Origin: Tetracentron sinense
Lineage: Eukaryota; Streptophyta; Magnoliopsida; Trochodendrales; Trochodendraceae
DNA length: 64,000 nucleotides
Assembly (NCBI GenBank): GCA_015143295.1
Contig: CM026552.1
Coordinates: 59,328,944-59,392,943, forward strand
Direction of reading: 5' to 3'
Shown: one piece after another, positions 35,255 to 48,071 of the stretch
How the letters are laid out: each line of letters opens with the position of its first letter
Numbering within the stretch: position 1 is the first letter of the stretch
Notes under the pieces: generated by a model
What the model was told of the DNA's origin: nothing
Databases searched by the model: none
Seen by the model: the letters and a program-made list of their open reading frames with translations, nothing else
Made by a program: the position numbers and the translations under genes

Positions 35255-36278
35255 CGCCTTATTAGTAAACGAATGCCTAGCTCGAGTGTTGATCGACACA
35301 GGATCCACTCATTCCTTCATCTTGCCAAGTTTTGCGAAGGGTTTTTCAACTGAGTGTAGTCTGTTGGAGCAGGAGTTACCCATTTCGACTCCGCTTGGCA
35401 AGTCGGTAGAGACGGACCAAATGTACAAGGACTGTGTGGTTTAAGTGGGACAGAACAAGTTGTTGGCCAACCTCATCATCCTGGACTTCCAAGATTTGGA
35501 CTTCGATGTCATTCTTAGGATGGATTGGCTATCGACTCACCATGGATATGTGGCATGCTTTGAGAAGGTGGTGAAATTCAGGCCGAAAGGAGTAAAGCCA
35601 TTTCACTTTCAAGGGCTACAAGGAAGGGATATTACCCCGCTTCGCAGCTTTAAGCTTAGCGAACCCAGAGGCACAAAACTCCTCAACCATTTCGGTTGTG
35701 AGTGAATTCCTGGATATTTTTCCAGAGGAATTGTCTAGATTGCCTCTAGTTAGAGAAATTGAGTTCGCAATAAAGCTTGCACCCGGTACTACTCCGATCT
35801 TTAGGGCTCCTTATAGGATGGCCCCGATTGAACTCAAGGAGTTGAAGGTACAGTTGGATGAACTGCAAAGCCTGAGATTCATTAGACCGAGTGTGTCACC
35901 ATGGGGAGCTCCTGTACTCTTCGTGAAGAAGAAGGATGGGTTGATGAGGATGTGCATCGATTACAGTCAATTGAAGAAGGTCACAATCAAGAATCGTTAT
36001 CATTTGCTTCGGATAGACAACTTGTTTGACCAACTGAAATGAGCGAAATTTTTCTCCAAGATTGATCTTAGATTGGGATATCATCAGTTAAAGATTAAGG
36101 CAGAAGATATTCCAAAGATGGCTTTCAGGACTCAGTATGGTCATTACGAGTTCCTTGTCATGCCTTTTGGGTTGACAAATGCACCGGTGGCATTCATGGA
36201 CTTGATGAACCGGGTGTTCAAATCCTATCTCAATCAATGTGTCGTGGTGTTCATAGATAACATCTTGGTGTATTCCCA
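35255..36278 (+). pseudogene. TE-D protease and first part of RT
   Basis: Protease has [12 protein letters not shown], followed by a stop after CVV. The 35445-35705 frame holds DVILRMDWLSTHHGY. RT is read in the 35698-36042 and 36073-36291 frames: [42 protein letters not shown]. The active site reads FIDN instead of FVDD, so one catalytic Asp has become Asn. Sequence ends at VYS, where TE-E is inserted, and resumes at 45679 with QTREDHERDL. Confidence 0.83.
36274..36278. repeat. Probable target-site duplication of TE-E (TCCCA / TACCA)
   Basis: TCCCA before TE-E and TACCA after it (45674-45678) differ by one base. The TE-D RT sequence is continuous when one copy is removed. Confidence 0.75.
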
Positions 36279-36538
36279 TGTAGATCGCTGAAACTTTTTG
36301 CATATGTCTTGGAATGCGTGGCAAGGCATAATGCCCTTGTAATCTCCATTTTTCATTAAATGAGAATTGGAAACTTTGAGAATTTTGTAAGAATGCAATA
36401 ATTAATTAAATAAATTATTTAATAATGTCTATAAGCCTTGAAAGGGTCCTAGTCATGTTTAGAAGAGGTCAAAAGGAAAGTAGGATAAGTCCAAGTAGTA
36501 GGAATGGGTGAAAAATGGACTTAGTGTCAAAACCTGTA

Positions 36539-36755
36539 GAGAACTGATCGCTCGGTCACGAGAGCAATCAATTGGTCCATAACTGATCGCTCGGTCCATA
36601 TTAGCGATCGATCGGTAGCTATCGACTAGTTAACTAATTTGTATGGAAAAAATTTCAGAGAGGGTGTTTTTGACCGATCGCTCAATCAATAACACTGATC
36701 GCTCGGTAGGCGACCAATCGCTCGGTCATAACCACCGATCGATCGGTCTATCGCG
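36539..36755 (+). promoter_or_regulatory. TE-E U3 palindrome array
   Basis: Copies of ACCGATCGCTCGGT-type and CCGATCGATCGGT-type palindromes and half-sites upstream of the presumed TATA region. The right LTR (43682-43912) has one more unit. Confidence 0.55.
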
Positions 36756-37639
36756 TTTTTACAGAATTTCATTAAGGGCTTTTTCGTCATTGGGTGTTTC
36801 ACCCTTGCCTATTAAGGCTTGCTCGAGTCTTGGGGGTCTCATTCACCACACTTAGAGTATTTTGAGAGGGAGTGAGAGAGTAGAAAGGGTTTTGAACCCT
36901 AGGGCATCCTATTGAAGCAAATCAAGGGTTTTGGGATCCCACAATCATCCTCAAGGCTTGGATTCTACAAATCCAACTTCAAGCAAGTGAGGGACACGTT
37001 CTCCAAGCTAGGGCAGCGAATCCATGCACGTTTTGGAGGGTTTTCCTTGCCTTTTCAAGGTCAATACCATATGCTACCCTCCTAGCTCATATTCTCTCTT
37101 TTCTTCCCTTCTTTCTAGTTTTCCTAAAGTATAAACATAATAGAAGATGGATTGTGGTGTGGAAATGGATGTGGGGCGATGGATGCCATGTGGATGTGTT
37201 ATGATGAATGAAATAGGAGGGGTATTATACCAATAATGAACGCACGTGTATGTTGTGAACATTAACCCATCTAGAAAAGCATGGTATAGGTTCTAGCCAA
37301 TAATGTACACACCACATGTTTGATGAAATGCCAAGGTGAAGAAAATGAATTGTAAATCAAGAAATGCATGATTAAAAGTGTATGAAAATTCTAGGGTTTA
37401 TGATAGTGTGATTAATTGCTTTCTCTAAATGGCATGAATAATTACTTGTTTAAATTAATGATATTTTATGTATTGATGAAATCCCAATGTCATATTAAAT
37501 TCCAAATTAAAACATGTACACGATTCACGAGCATGCCATGCATGATATGGTTTATCAGTGTTTACAAGAATAAGGATTTTAGAGGTAAGACATATTTACG
37601 ATATGTTTTGCCTCGCTCTTGACAAGAACAAGTGCATAT

Positions 37640-37830
37640 CATTAAGGAGGGGTCTCCCTTCCCTCTCAAGTGCATCTCATTGAAAGAAGGGTCTCCCTTC
37701 CCTCGCTAGTGCATCTCATTGAAAGAAGGGTCTCCCTTCCCTCTCAAGTGCATCTCATTGAAAGAAGGGTCTCTCTTCCCTCGCAAGTGCATCTCATTGA
37801 AAGAGGGGTCTCCCCTCCCTCGCAAGTGCA
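37640..37830. repeat. Minisatellite in the TE-E left LTR
   Basis: Five copies of a unit of about 39 bp containing AAGTGCATCTCATTGAAAG. The matching array in the right LTR is at about 44770-44975. It reads open in several frames on both strands, and none is a gene. Confidence 0.88.
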
Positions 37831-38089
37831 CCGCACAAGTTGAATGAGCATGTTTAAATTTCAAGCAAGCACGCATGACAGACAAGCAAGACAGACATGA
37901 CAAGTTTTCACGCATGAAATGAGCATTTCAAGTTAAGCCAAATACAAGATGATTTCAAGATTTTTTCCGACTTTGATATGATACAAGCATGAACTATAAA
38001 CTGTTTACTTTTCTTGTTAATTACATGAACTGCTTCCTGCTTTACTCTGTCATTATCATGCTATGACTGTTGGTTAGTATTTGGTACCT

Positions 38090-38110
38090 GCTGAGTATTT
38101 CATACTCAGC
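38090..38110 (+). promoter_or_regulatory. Conserved LTR stem-loop (TE-E left)
   Basis: Perfect 9-bp arms GCTGAGTAT / ATACTCAGC with a TTC loop. The right LTR copy at 45236-45256 has TCC in the loop and a T-G pair in the stem, 417 bp from the LTR end. Confidence 0.8.
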
Positions 38111-38275
38111 CGTACTTCTCATGTCAGCAGGTGATAGTGGAGCAGCAGTTCCTTTTGACATCTATGCTCCTGACCCATGGGTGGAGGAGGGGTATGTTGA
38201 GGAACCTGTGGAGGAACCTCCAGTAGAGGGTTACTATTAGGTGGTAGATTCTGAGTGATTGGGTCACGACAGAAG

Positions 38276-38287
38276 TGGTATCGAAGC
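38276..38287 (+). other. TE-E primer binding site (tRNA-iMet)
   Basis: TGGTATCGAAGC, close to the iMet-complementary site, four bases after the LTR. Confidence 0.85.
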
Positions 38288-38599
38288 TTAGGCTATAAGT
38301 CTTTAGGGTCACTTAGAATCTAGTACCACAGCTTGACAAGAGCATAGGTCAGGAAGCAAATTAGGAAGGAAGTAAGCCAGAAACGAGTCATGTTCCAAGT
38401 GTAAGACTAAACTTTAGTCTTAGTCTAAATGGTTGTTTCAATCAAGTACGGGTCTTAGAAATGCTAGAACACTAAGTCTATTATGTATACACTGATGGTT
38501 ATAATGCAATGTATAATAGTATTATATCAATAATACAATTTGAACTGTTGTGAAATGGAACTGTGATAAATTGTAGTTCAAAGTTAGACTCATTTAGTC

Positions 38600-39871
38600 A
38601 TGAGGCGGGGCACACGGGGTCGTGGGCCACAACCAGAGCTTCCTCTTCTTCACGGGATGAGGATGAGCAGCCGGACCTCTCTCAGGTCTTAGGCTCTATT
38701 GTTGAGACACTCGTCATACTGGCAGCTCGGTAGACTATACCATCATCAGTGGCACCTACTCCACTGCCTGCAGCTCCAGTACATCGTACAACTGGGGTTG
38801 AGGCATTTCGGAGACTGAGGCCTCCATCATTCCATGGGAGTGTGGACCCTCTTGCTGCGGAGGCTTGGATCCTCCAGTTGAAGAAGATATTCGCAGTCCT
38901 CTCTCCGACAGAGGAAGAGAAAGTGGCATGGGTTGTTTTCATGCTAGAGGGTGAGGCACACCATTGGTGGTTATCCGCCTTGAAGACTCAAGATTTGACC
39001 ATGCAAGGCCAGCCCTAGACTTGGGACAAGTTCAAGGATACCTTCTACAAGAAGTACTTTCCGATTGGAGCTCGGGAAAAGAAAGAGAGAGAATTCATCA
39101 ACCTTGAGCAAGGTTCGATGTCGGTGACTCAATATGGGGCCAAGTTCTCGGAGCTATCACGCTTCGCGACTCACATGATTACCACTGAGGCAATGAAGGC
39201 GAGGAGGTTTGAACAAGGGCTCAAGGATATCATTATGGAGAAAGTATCAGCTTTCAAGCATGCTACTTATCCGGAAGTAGTGGACAAGGCCTTGTTGATC
39301 GAGGCCAATTCAGAGGCCGTATCCAAGAAGAGGGATTTGGCTAGAGGCCAATCTAGCAGTTCAGCACCTCCAAAGAGGCAGGCTCGGACCGGTCCTTATC
39401 AGTACACATGGCCAGCACCACCTCAATATGCGTGGCCAGCACCACCGATGAGGCCATCTTATGCGCCTCCAGCTCCATGGTCGTATATGCCTCAGGCACC
39501 ATGACCTCAGGTTCTTCCGGCCCCATGGCCAGTGGCACCTCAGGCGGTAAGGTATGCTCCACCTCCAGCCCCTCCGACCTACATATATGAGGTCTGCACA
39601 TCTTGCGGCCAAAGGCACCCGGTAGGAGATTACCGGAAGGCATCGAGTGGATGTTTCCACTGTGGTCGCCAGGGCCACTTGATCAAAGATTGCCCTAGTC
39701 AGCATTTGCCAGGCCAGTCTCAGGGGATTAGGCCCCCAGCATGCCCAGTAGGACCATACCAGGCATCCTCCTAGCCTACCCGATCTACACCTCCACCTCG
39801 CAAGGCGAACCAGGGGCAAGTATTTGCCTTGATAAAGGGAGATGCACTTGCATCGGATGATGTTGTGCAAG
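38600..39871 (+). pseudogene. TE-E gag (broken)
   Basis: ATG at 38600 (MRRGTRGRG) followed by an early frame change. The 38749-39018 frame carries VEAFRRLRPPSFHGS, EGEAHHWW. The 39118-39504 frame carries MSVTQYGAKFSELSRFATH and a Pro/Ala-rich linker. The 39532-39774 frame carries CTSCGQRHP and the intact zinc knuckle CFHCGRQGHLIKDC. Stops fall in the WTW motif (QP*TW), after PQAP and after QASS. It ends GDALASDDVVQ at the candidate splice donor. Confidence 0.85.
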
Positions 39872-40014
39872 GTACACGTTTAAAGTTATTCAATTGTCCA
39901 TAATTATCATGTTACGCCTTATTCCTTATATACGTATATGGCGTGTTATATATATCTATATATCTATACATATGATGTTGATGCATGGATTGACTTAGCT
40001 AGTTAAAATTTCAG
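39872..40014 (+). other. Candidate intron between gag and protease (TE-E)
   Basis: 143 bp from GTACAC to TTTCAG, with a T-rich 3' part. Splicing joins DVVQ to ATLLVNECLA in frame, directly before the protease DTG. Unspliced reading meets TAA within about 11 codons. Confidence 0.68.
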
Positions 40015-42016
40015 CAACCTTACTAGTCAATGAATGTTTGGCTAGAGTGTTGATTGACACCGGGTCTACTCATTCATTTGTCTCACTGAGTTTTTCCCAA
40101 GGCTTTTTTATGGAGCCTAGTCAACTGGAATCAGAGTTATTCATTTTGACTCCTCTCAGTAAGACAATGGTAGCAGATCACATCTTCAGAGGCAGTACAG
40201 TCCAAGTTGGAAGCCACGAATTGGCAGCTAATCTTATCGTCCTTGGATTCCAGGACTTCGACGTTATCTTGGAAATGGATTGGTTAGCAGCGCATCATGG
40301 GCATGTAGCTTGCTTTGAGAAGATGGTACTCTTTAGACTGGTGGGAGGAAAGCCATTTCATTTTTGGGGGTTGAGAAGTAAAGATATCGCCCATTTTACG
40401 GCGTTGAGCCTAGCAAACCTCGAGGTAAAGGACTCTTCGACTATTCCGGTCGTGAGAAAATTCCTGGATGTATTTCCAGAGGAGTTGCCAAGGTTGCCTC
40501 CAAACAGAGAGATTGATTTTGTGATCGAACTTGCACCAGGCACAGCTCCCATCTTTCGGGCTCGTACAGGATGGCCCCGATTGAACTCAAGGAGTTGAAG
40601 ACTCAATTACGGGAGATGCAAGGCCTTGGTTTCATTCGACCAAGTGTCTCACCGTGGGCTGCCCCAGTTTTGTTTGTTAAGAAGAAGGATGGCTCGATGC
40701 GGATGTGCATCGATTACCGGCAGTTAAAAAATGTCACTATAAAGAATAGGTATCCATTGCCTAGGATTGATGACATGTTTGATCAGTTAAAGGGAGTGAG
40801 ATTTTTCTCTAAGATTGATCTTCAGTCAGGTTACCACCAGTTGAAGATCAAGGTTGAAGATGTTCCCAAAACTGCCTTCAGGACTCGGTATGGGCATTAC
40901 GAGTTCTTGGTGATGCCTTTTGGTCTCACGAATGCGCCGACAGCTTTTATGGATTTGATGAATTGGGTATTCCAACCATACCTGGATCGATGCGTGATAG
41001 TGTTTGTCGATGACATCCTGATATATTCCCAGACATGGGAAGATAACAAGCGAGACCTTAGCCATGCTTTGGAAATACTGAGAGAGCACAAACTGTATGC
41101 CAAACTAAGCAAGTGTGAGTTTTGGTTGGAGGAAGTGGCATTCCTAGGCCACCTTGTATCTGTGGAAGGCATCTCGGTGGATCCGAAGAAGATAGAGGCT
41201 GTCATGAGTTGGGCGAGGCCCAAAAGTGTCATAGAAATACGCAGCTTCCTTGGGTTGGCAGGCTATTACCGGAGATTTGTTAAGGGTTTCTCCAGCCTTG
41301 CAGCACCTCTCACGTACCTGACAAGGAAGAACGCCAAGTTTGTATGGAGCGATAGGTGCGAGATCAGTTTCACGGAACTGAAAAAGCAGCTTACCACGGC
41401 CCCCATCCTTACGATGCCATCCGGACGCGGTGGTTATGAGGTGTACAGTGATGCCTCGCACGTTGGACTTGGGTGTGTCCTCATGCAGTATAAGAAGGTC
41501 ATTGCCTATGCATCAAGGCAATTAAAGGAGCATGAAAAGAATTACCCCACACACGACTTGGAGCTTGCTGCAGTCATGTTTGCACTTAAGATTTGGCAAC
41601 ATTATCTTTACCAGGAAGAGTTCTATGTGTTCACGGACCACAAGAGCCTCAAGTACCTCTTTTCCCAAAAGGAGCTAAATTTACGGCAACGGCGTTGGAT
41701 GAAATTTTTGAAAGACTATGAATGCACCATCCAATACCACCTAGGCAAAGCAAATGTAGCGGCGGACGCTTTGAGTAGAAGACCTCTGGGTTTGTTGGCT
41801 CACATGTTGGTGCGGGAGTGGAGACTATTGGAAGATTTGGCTAATCTGGACATCAGTGTGAATGATTCCATCCGCAGCCTTGTCTTGGCAAATATCACAG
41901 TTAGACCGTACATTATAGATCTGATCAAAGAGTTTCAAACCACAAATGCTGAATTGTTGGCTTTCCGGGACAATGAGGTTGCTAAGGGTAGTGAGGACTT
42001 CTCTCTCACTAGCTGA
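40015..42016 (+). pseudogene. TE-E protease, RT and RNase H
   Basis: Protease has [13 protein letters not shown] in the 40038-40598 frame, with the usual DVIL.MDWL motif after it. A 1-nt shift near 40565 (RARTGWP instead of the expected APYRMAP) leads to the 481-codon frame starting at 40571. In that frame RT has [11 protein letters not shown] (D83) and FVDD (145-148). RNase H has YSDAS (D294), DLELAA (E331) and [10 protein letters not shown] (D356). All catalytic residues are present. The frame stops at TGA 42014-42016, near the start of integrase. It is the longest open RT/RNase H in the right half. Confidence 0.88.
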
Positions 42017-43342
42017 GGTGCTATTACATTCAAGGGAAGATTGTGTGTTGAGGATCTTCGGAGAGAGATTATGGATGAAGCCCACCGTTCGAAGTACACA
42101 GTGCATCCTGGGGGTACAAAGATGTATCGGAACCTCAAGGGACACTTTTGGTGATGAAATATGAGGAGGGATGTTGCAGAATATGTATCCTGGTGTTTGG
42201 TGTGCCAATAGGTGAAGGCAGAGCACTTGAGATCGACGGGTCTATTATAGTCCCTCCCTATTCCCGAGTGAAAATGAGAGCACATCTCCATGGACTTCAT
42301 TGATGGTTTGCCACGTACGGCTAGGAGCTCAGATGCGATATGGGTTATGGTGGACAGTTTGATGAATTCCACCCATTTTTTGCCATATCGGACTACATTT
42401 AACTCGAACCAATTAGCTACATTATATATCAAGGAAGTTGTTCGGTTGCACAGGGTACAAGTCAGTATTGTGTCGGATCGGGATCCAAGATTCACATCTA
42501 GGTTCTGGAAGAGTTTTCAGGACGCTATGGGTTCCTGAACTTGATTCAGCACCGCCTTTCATCCATAAATGGATGGACAAACCGAGAGAGTAAACCAAAT
42601 CATCGAAGACATGCTTCAGGCATGTATATTGGATTTCAAGGGCAGCTGGGAAGAACACTTGCCTTTGGTTGAATTCGCTTATAATAATAGCTACTAGGCG
42701 AGCATCCAAATGACACCATTTGAGGCCTTGTATGGGCGAAGCTGTAGGTCTCCTCTCTACTAGGATGAGGTAGGAGAGAGAAAAGTGTTAGGACCAGAGT
42801 TGATCGAGCAAACTGCGAACAAGGTTAAGATCATCCGAGATCGGTTGAAAGCCGCTCAAGATCGTCCAAAGGGCTATGCTGACACTCGCCGTAGGGACTT
42901 GGAATTCCAAGTTGGGGATTGAGTCTTTGTGAAGGTATCTCCTAGCAAGGGGATTATGAGATTTGGCAGGCGAGGCAAGCTCAGCCCTCGATATGTTGGA
43001 CCGTTTGAGATTATCACGCGAGTTGGTGAAGTTGCTTACCGGGTAGCTCTTCCATCTCACATGGCCGCAGTTCACAACGTTTTTCATGTGTCTATGCTTC
43101 GGAAGTACATTGCGAACCCTTTGCATGTCATAGACATGGAACAGTTGGAAATCCGAGAGGACCTCACTTTGGTTGAAAAGCTAGTTCATATATTGGATCG
43201 GAGAGATCAAATCCTTGGCAACAAGACTATCTCGTTCGTTCTCGTGCAATGGCAACATCATGCTCAAGAAGAGGCTACGTGGGAGCACGAGGCCGAAGTT
43301 AAAGCAAAGTACCGGAGTTGTTTGAATGAGTTTTGTATATGA
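42017..43342 (+). pseudogene. TE-E integrase and chromodomain (broken)
   Basis: Zinc site pieces ([20 protein letters not shown] followed by a stop), then [23 protein letters not shown] and DGQTERVNQ, which hold the three core acidic residues. The 42929-43342 frame holds [15 protein letters not shown] and the chromodomain-like QWQHHAQEEATWEHE. About a dozen stops lie between, mostly at Trp or Gln positions. The last residues (RSCLNEFCI) come from a frame change near the end. Confidence 0.83.
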
Positions 43343-43403
43343 CTTGTAATTTTTTCTTGATTTTGTAATGCAAGTATCGTCCAAATTTTGGGGACAAAAG
43401 TTT

Positions 43404-43418
43404 TATAAGGGGGGAGGA
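43404..43418 (+). other. TE-E polypurine tract
   Basis: A-and-G-rich tract ATAAGGGGGGAGGA immediately before the TGTAGAG start of the 3' LTR. Confidence 0.85.
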
Positions 43419-45673
43419 TGTAGAGCCCCAGAACTTTTTGCATAAGTATTGGAATGTGTGGCAAGGCATGATGCCCTTGTAATCTCCATTTTTTATGAAA
43501 TGACAATTGGAAACTTTGAGAATTTTGCAAGAATGCTATAATTAATTAAATAAATTATTTAAATAATGTCTATAAGCCTTGAAAGGGTCCTAGTCATGTT
43601 TATAAGAGGTCAAAAGGGAAGTAGGATAAGTCCAAGTAGTAGAAATGGGTGAAAAATAGACTTAATGTCAAAACCTGCAGAGAACCGATCGCTCGGTCAC
43701 GAGAGCGATCGATCGGTCCATAACCGATCGCTCAGTCCATATTAGCGATCGATTGGTCCACAACCGATCGATCGGTAGCTATCGACTGGTTAACTAATTT
43801 GTATGGGAAAAATTCCAGAGAAGGTGTTTTTGACCGCTTGTTCGATCAAGAACACCGATCGCTGGGTAGGCGACCGATCGCTCGATCATAACCACCGATC
43901 GATTGGTCTATTGCTTTTTTGCATAATTTCATTAAGGGCTTTTTTGTCATTTGATCGTTTCACCCTTGCCTATTAAGGATTGCTCGAGTCTTGGGGGTCT
44001 CATTCACCACACTTAGAGTATTTTGAGAGGGAGTGAGAGAGTAGAAAGGGTGTTGAACCCTAGGGCATCCTATTGAAGCAAATCAAGGGTTTTGGGAACC
44101 CACAATCATCCTCAAGGCTTGGATTCTTCAAATCCAACTTCAAGCAAGTGAGGGACACGTTCTCCAAGCTAGTGCAGCGACTCCACGAACGTTTTGGAGG
44201 CTTTTCCTCGCTTTTCAAGGTTGGTACCATATGCTATTCTCTCTTTTCTTCCCTTCTTTCTAGTTTTCCTAAAGTATGAACATAATAGAAGATGGATTGT
44301 GGTGTGGAAATGGATGTGGGGCAATGGATGCCGTGTGGATGTGTTGTGATGAATGAAATGGGAGGGGTATTGTACCAATAATGAACGCACGTGTATGTTG
44401 TGAACATTAACTCATCTAGAAAAGCATGGTATAGGTTCTAACCAATAATGTACACACCACATGTTTGATGAAATGTCAAGGTGAAGAAAATGAATTGTAA
44501 ATTAAGAAATGCATGATTAAAAGTGTATAGAAATTCTAAGGTTTATGATAGTGTGATTAATTGCTTTCTCTAAATGGCATGAATAATTACTTGTTTAAAT
44601 TAATGATATTCTATGTATTGATGAAATCCCAATGTCATATTAAATTCCAAGTTAAAGCATGTACACGATTCACGAGCATGGCATGCATGATATGGTTTAC
44701 CGGTGTTTTCAAGAATAAGGATTTTAGAGGTAGGACATATCTTACGATATGTTTTGCCTCGCTTTTGATAAGAACAAGTGCATCTCATTAAGGAGGGGTC
44801 TCCCTTCCCTCTCAAGTGCATCTCATTGAAAGAAGGGTCTCCCTTCCCTCGCAAGTGCATCTCATTGAAAGAATGGTCTCCCTTCCCTTTCAAGTGCATC
44901 TCATTGAAAGAATGGTCTCTCTTCCCTCGCAAGTACATCTCATTGAAAGAGGGATCTCCCCTCCCTCGCAAGTGTACCTCACAAGTTGCATGAGCATGTT
45001 TAAATTTCAAGCAAGCATGCATGACATAACACGCAAGACAGACATAACAAGTTTTCACCCATGAAATGAGAATTTCAAGTTAAGTTAAATAAAAGATGAT
45101 TTCAAGAGTTTTCCGACTTTGATATGATACAAGCATGAACTATAAACTGTTTACTTTTCTTGTTAATTATATGAACTGCTTCCTGCTTTACTCTATCATT
45201 ATCATGCTATGACTATTGGTTAGTATTTGGTACCCGCTGAGTATTCCATGCTCAGCCGTACTTCTCATGTCGGTAAGTGATAGTGGAGCAGCGGCTCCTT
45301 TTGACATCTGTGCTCCTAGCCCATGGGTGGAGGAGAGGTATGTTGAGAAACCTGTGGAGGAACCTCCGGTAGAGGGTTACTACTAGGTGGTAGATTCTGA
45401 GTGATTGTGGGTGAGCTTAAGAGATTATATTCATGTGTTTTGGCAGGCATGTCTGCACTTTCTTTTGTGATTTCATTTTGTTCAAAACTTTGATGATGTA
45501 TATGTACTTAGAGGTTTAGTTAGTCTTCCGCTGTACTATGTTAGTTTATGTTTCCGCTATTAGGTCCTCTATTGTATATGCTCCATATGTTTTGCAGGTT
45601 GGTTTGTCAAGTAAGTCATGATAAGTCGTCCAAGATTCACTCTAACTATTAGGGTGGGTTTTGGGTCGCGACA
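43419..45673 (+). repeat. TE-E right LTR (3' LTR)
   Basis: 2255 bp, begins TGTAGAGCCCC and ends GGGTCGCGACA. It retains the roughly 260-bp segment missing from the left LTR, and holds palindromes (43682-43912), minisatellite (44770-44975) and stem-loop (45236-45256). Confidence 0.9.
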
Positions 45674-45678
45674 TACCA

Positions 45679-47974
45679 GACACGGGAAGATCATGAGCGA
45701 GACCTTTGCCTCATTCTTGAAATTCTTCGAGAGCACCAACTATATGTCAAACTAAGCAAGTGCAAATTCTGGTTTGAGAAAGTAGCATTCCTCGGGCATA
45801 TGGTGTCAGCCGAAGGCATCTCAGTTGATCCGGTGAAGATAGAGGCAGTGATGAGCTAGTAGAGACCCAGAAGTGTACTGAGATTCGGAGTTTCCTCAGA
45901 TTGGCAGGCTACTATAGGAGATTTGTGGAAGGATTCTCCAGTTTGACGACCCCGCTCACTTATCTTACGAGGAGGAATGTTAGGTTTGTATGGAGTGATA
46001 GATGCATGATCAGCTTCCAGGAGTTGAAGAAGTGGCTCACTACCGCTCCTATCCTCACAGTGTCATCCGGGAGTGGCGATTTTGTCGTTTATAGTGATGC
46101 CTTGCACGTCGGGTTAGGGTGCGTCTTGATGCAAAACAAGAAGGTTATTGCATATGCTTCAAGACAATTGAAAGATCATGAAAAGAACTACCCTACACAC
46201 GACTTAGAACTTGCCACAGTGGTGTTTGCATTGAAGATATGGTAGCACTACCTTTATAGGGAATAGTTTGATGTGTTCACAGACCATAAAAGTCTTAAGT
46301 ATAGAAAGAGCTGAATCTGAGGCAAAGGCGATGGATAGAGTTTTTGAAAGATTATGAATGTTTCATTCAATACCATCCGGGTAAGGCAAATGTAGTGGCA
46401 GATGCCCTTAGCAGGAAACCTCAGGGACTCTTAGCTCATATGATGGTGCAAGAGTGAAAGTTGTTGGAGGATGCTTCTAACCTTGACATCAATTTTAGTC
46501 TTCCTACCTTTGGGCCGGTAATGGCTAACATCACCGTTATGCCTTACATATTGGTCAGGATCCAAGAGTTGCAGGAATCGGATGCCGAACTACTTGCCTA
46601 CCGAGACAAGATGATGAGTAAGGGTAGCGAGGACTTCACCACCAGGGGAGATGGAACTATCACATTCAGTGGAAGAACATGTGTTCCTACCGATGAGGAG
46701 CTTAGACGAGAGATCTTGGAAGAAGCTCACCGATACAAATACACAGTACACCCTGGGGGTACCAAGATGTATCGGAACCTCAAAGGACTTTTCTGGTGGC
46801 GGAACATGAAAAGAGAAGTAGCGGAGTATGTATCTAGATGCTTAGTGTGCCAACAGGTCAAGGCTGAGCATATGGGGCCAGCTGAACTATTACAGTCCCT
46901 CCCTATTCTCGAGTGGAAATGGGAGAACATTTTTAGGGACTTCAGTGTGGGGTTGCCACGGACTGCTAAGAACTCCGGTGCTATATGGGTTGTAGTTGAC
47001 AGACTGACGAAATCCGACCACTTCTTACCTTATCGGACTACATTCAACTCAAACCAACTAGTTACACTGTACATCAAAGAAATAGTTCGGTTGCATGAAG
47101 TGTCAGTGAGCATTGTATCAGATAGGGATCCAAGATTCACGACCAGGTTCTAGAAGAGTTTCAGAATGCCATGGGTTCCCGTTTGGACCTTAGCACGGCT
47201 TTTAATCCACAGACTGATGGTCAAACCGAGAGGGGGAATCAGGTGATAGAGGACACACTCTGAGCCTGCATGCTGGACTTTAAAGGCAGTTGGGAAGATC
47301 ACTTGCCTTTAATGGAATTTGTTTACAATAACAGTTATCAGGCGAGCATCCAGATGGCGCCTTTTGAGGCTTTTTACGGGAGAAGTTGTAGATCCCCTTT
47401 GTATTGGAACGAAGTTGGTGAATGGAAAGTGTTAGGCCTCGAGTTGATTGAATAGACCGCAGACAGGGTCAAGATAATCAGAGAAAGGTTAAAGGCTACA
47501 CAGGATCGACAAAAGAGTTATGCCGACACCCGTATGAGAGATCTTGAGTTTTGAGTTGGTGACCTTGTGTTTGTGAAGATATCACCTAGCAAAGGGATCA
47601 TGAGGTTCGGCAAGAGGGGAAAGCTCAGTCCTCGGTATGTTGGGCCATTTGGAATTATTACTAGAGTTGATGAAGTTGCGTACTGGGTAGCTCTCCCAAC
47701 TTATATGGCCGCGATCCACAACGTGTTCCATGTGTCAATGCTCCAAAAATACATCTCCAATCCTTCGCATGTAATCGACCATGAGCTGTTGGAAATCTTA
47801 GAGGACCTCATATTAGTAGAGAAGTCGATTCAAGTCTTGGATCGTAGAGATCAAGTGTTACGCAACAAAACAATTTCATTGGTCCTCATTCAATGGCAAC
47901 ATCATGCTAGAGAAGAGGCCACATGAGAGTGCGAGGCCGAAGTCAAAGAAAAATACCCAGAGTTATTTGTATAA
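45679..47974 (+). pseudogene. TE-D pol, distal part: RT end, RNase H, integrase, chromodomain
   Basis: Resumes RT with QTREDHERDL and continues through [15 protein letters not shown]. The 45901-46245 frame has the RNase H start ([19 protein letters not shown]). A deletion after DHKSLKY removes the FSQKE residues, and the linker follows. The 46461-47153 frame has the integrase zinc site ([22 protein letters not shown]) and [11 protein letters not shown]. The 47270-47455 and 47567-47926 frames carry the rest, with the chromodomain-like QWQHHAREEAT. It ends EKYPELFV at TAA 47972-47974. Several stops are at Trp codons. Confidence 0.85.
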
Positions 47975-48057
47975 GGCATTATGTATTGCCATGTAAAATT
48001 TTTTTTGTTATTTTATACATGTATGTATCGTCCTAATTTCGAGGATGAAATTTTTGT

Positions 48058-48071
48058 AAGAGAGGGGAGGA
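48058..48071 (+). other. TE-D polypurine tract
   Basis: AAGAGAGGGGAGGA abuts the TGTAGCACC start of the right LTR. Confidence 0.87.

Larger units (their letters stand above)
36279..38271 (+). repeat. TE-E left LTR (5' LTR)
   Basis: Begins TGTAGATCGC and ends CACGACA, 1993 bp. Contains palindromes (36539-36755), a TATA-like region near 36810 (CCTATTAAGG), the minisatellite (37640-37830) and the stem-loop (38090-38110). It lacks about 260 bp near its 3' end that the right LTR keeps at about 45404-45664. Confidence 0.9.
36279..45673 (+). mobile_element. TE-E: Ty3/gypsy chromovirus inserted in TE-D RT
   Basis: A 9.4-kb plus-strand element with two LTRs, tRNA-iMet site, gag, candidate intron, protease, a 481-codon RT/RNase H frame, integrase, chromodomain and polypurine tract. 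It interrupts TE-D exactly between VYS and QTR. The LTRs differ by several percent and by indels. Integrase has many Trp and Gln codons turned into stops, so the copy is dead. Confidence 0.93.

Noticed and set aside
44600..45058. 152-codon minus-strand frame with GDPSFNEMHLRGK repeats
   Set aside because: Translation of the TE-E LTR minisatellite. The same array is in both LTRs and is noncoding.
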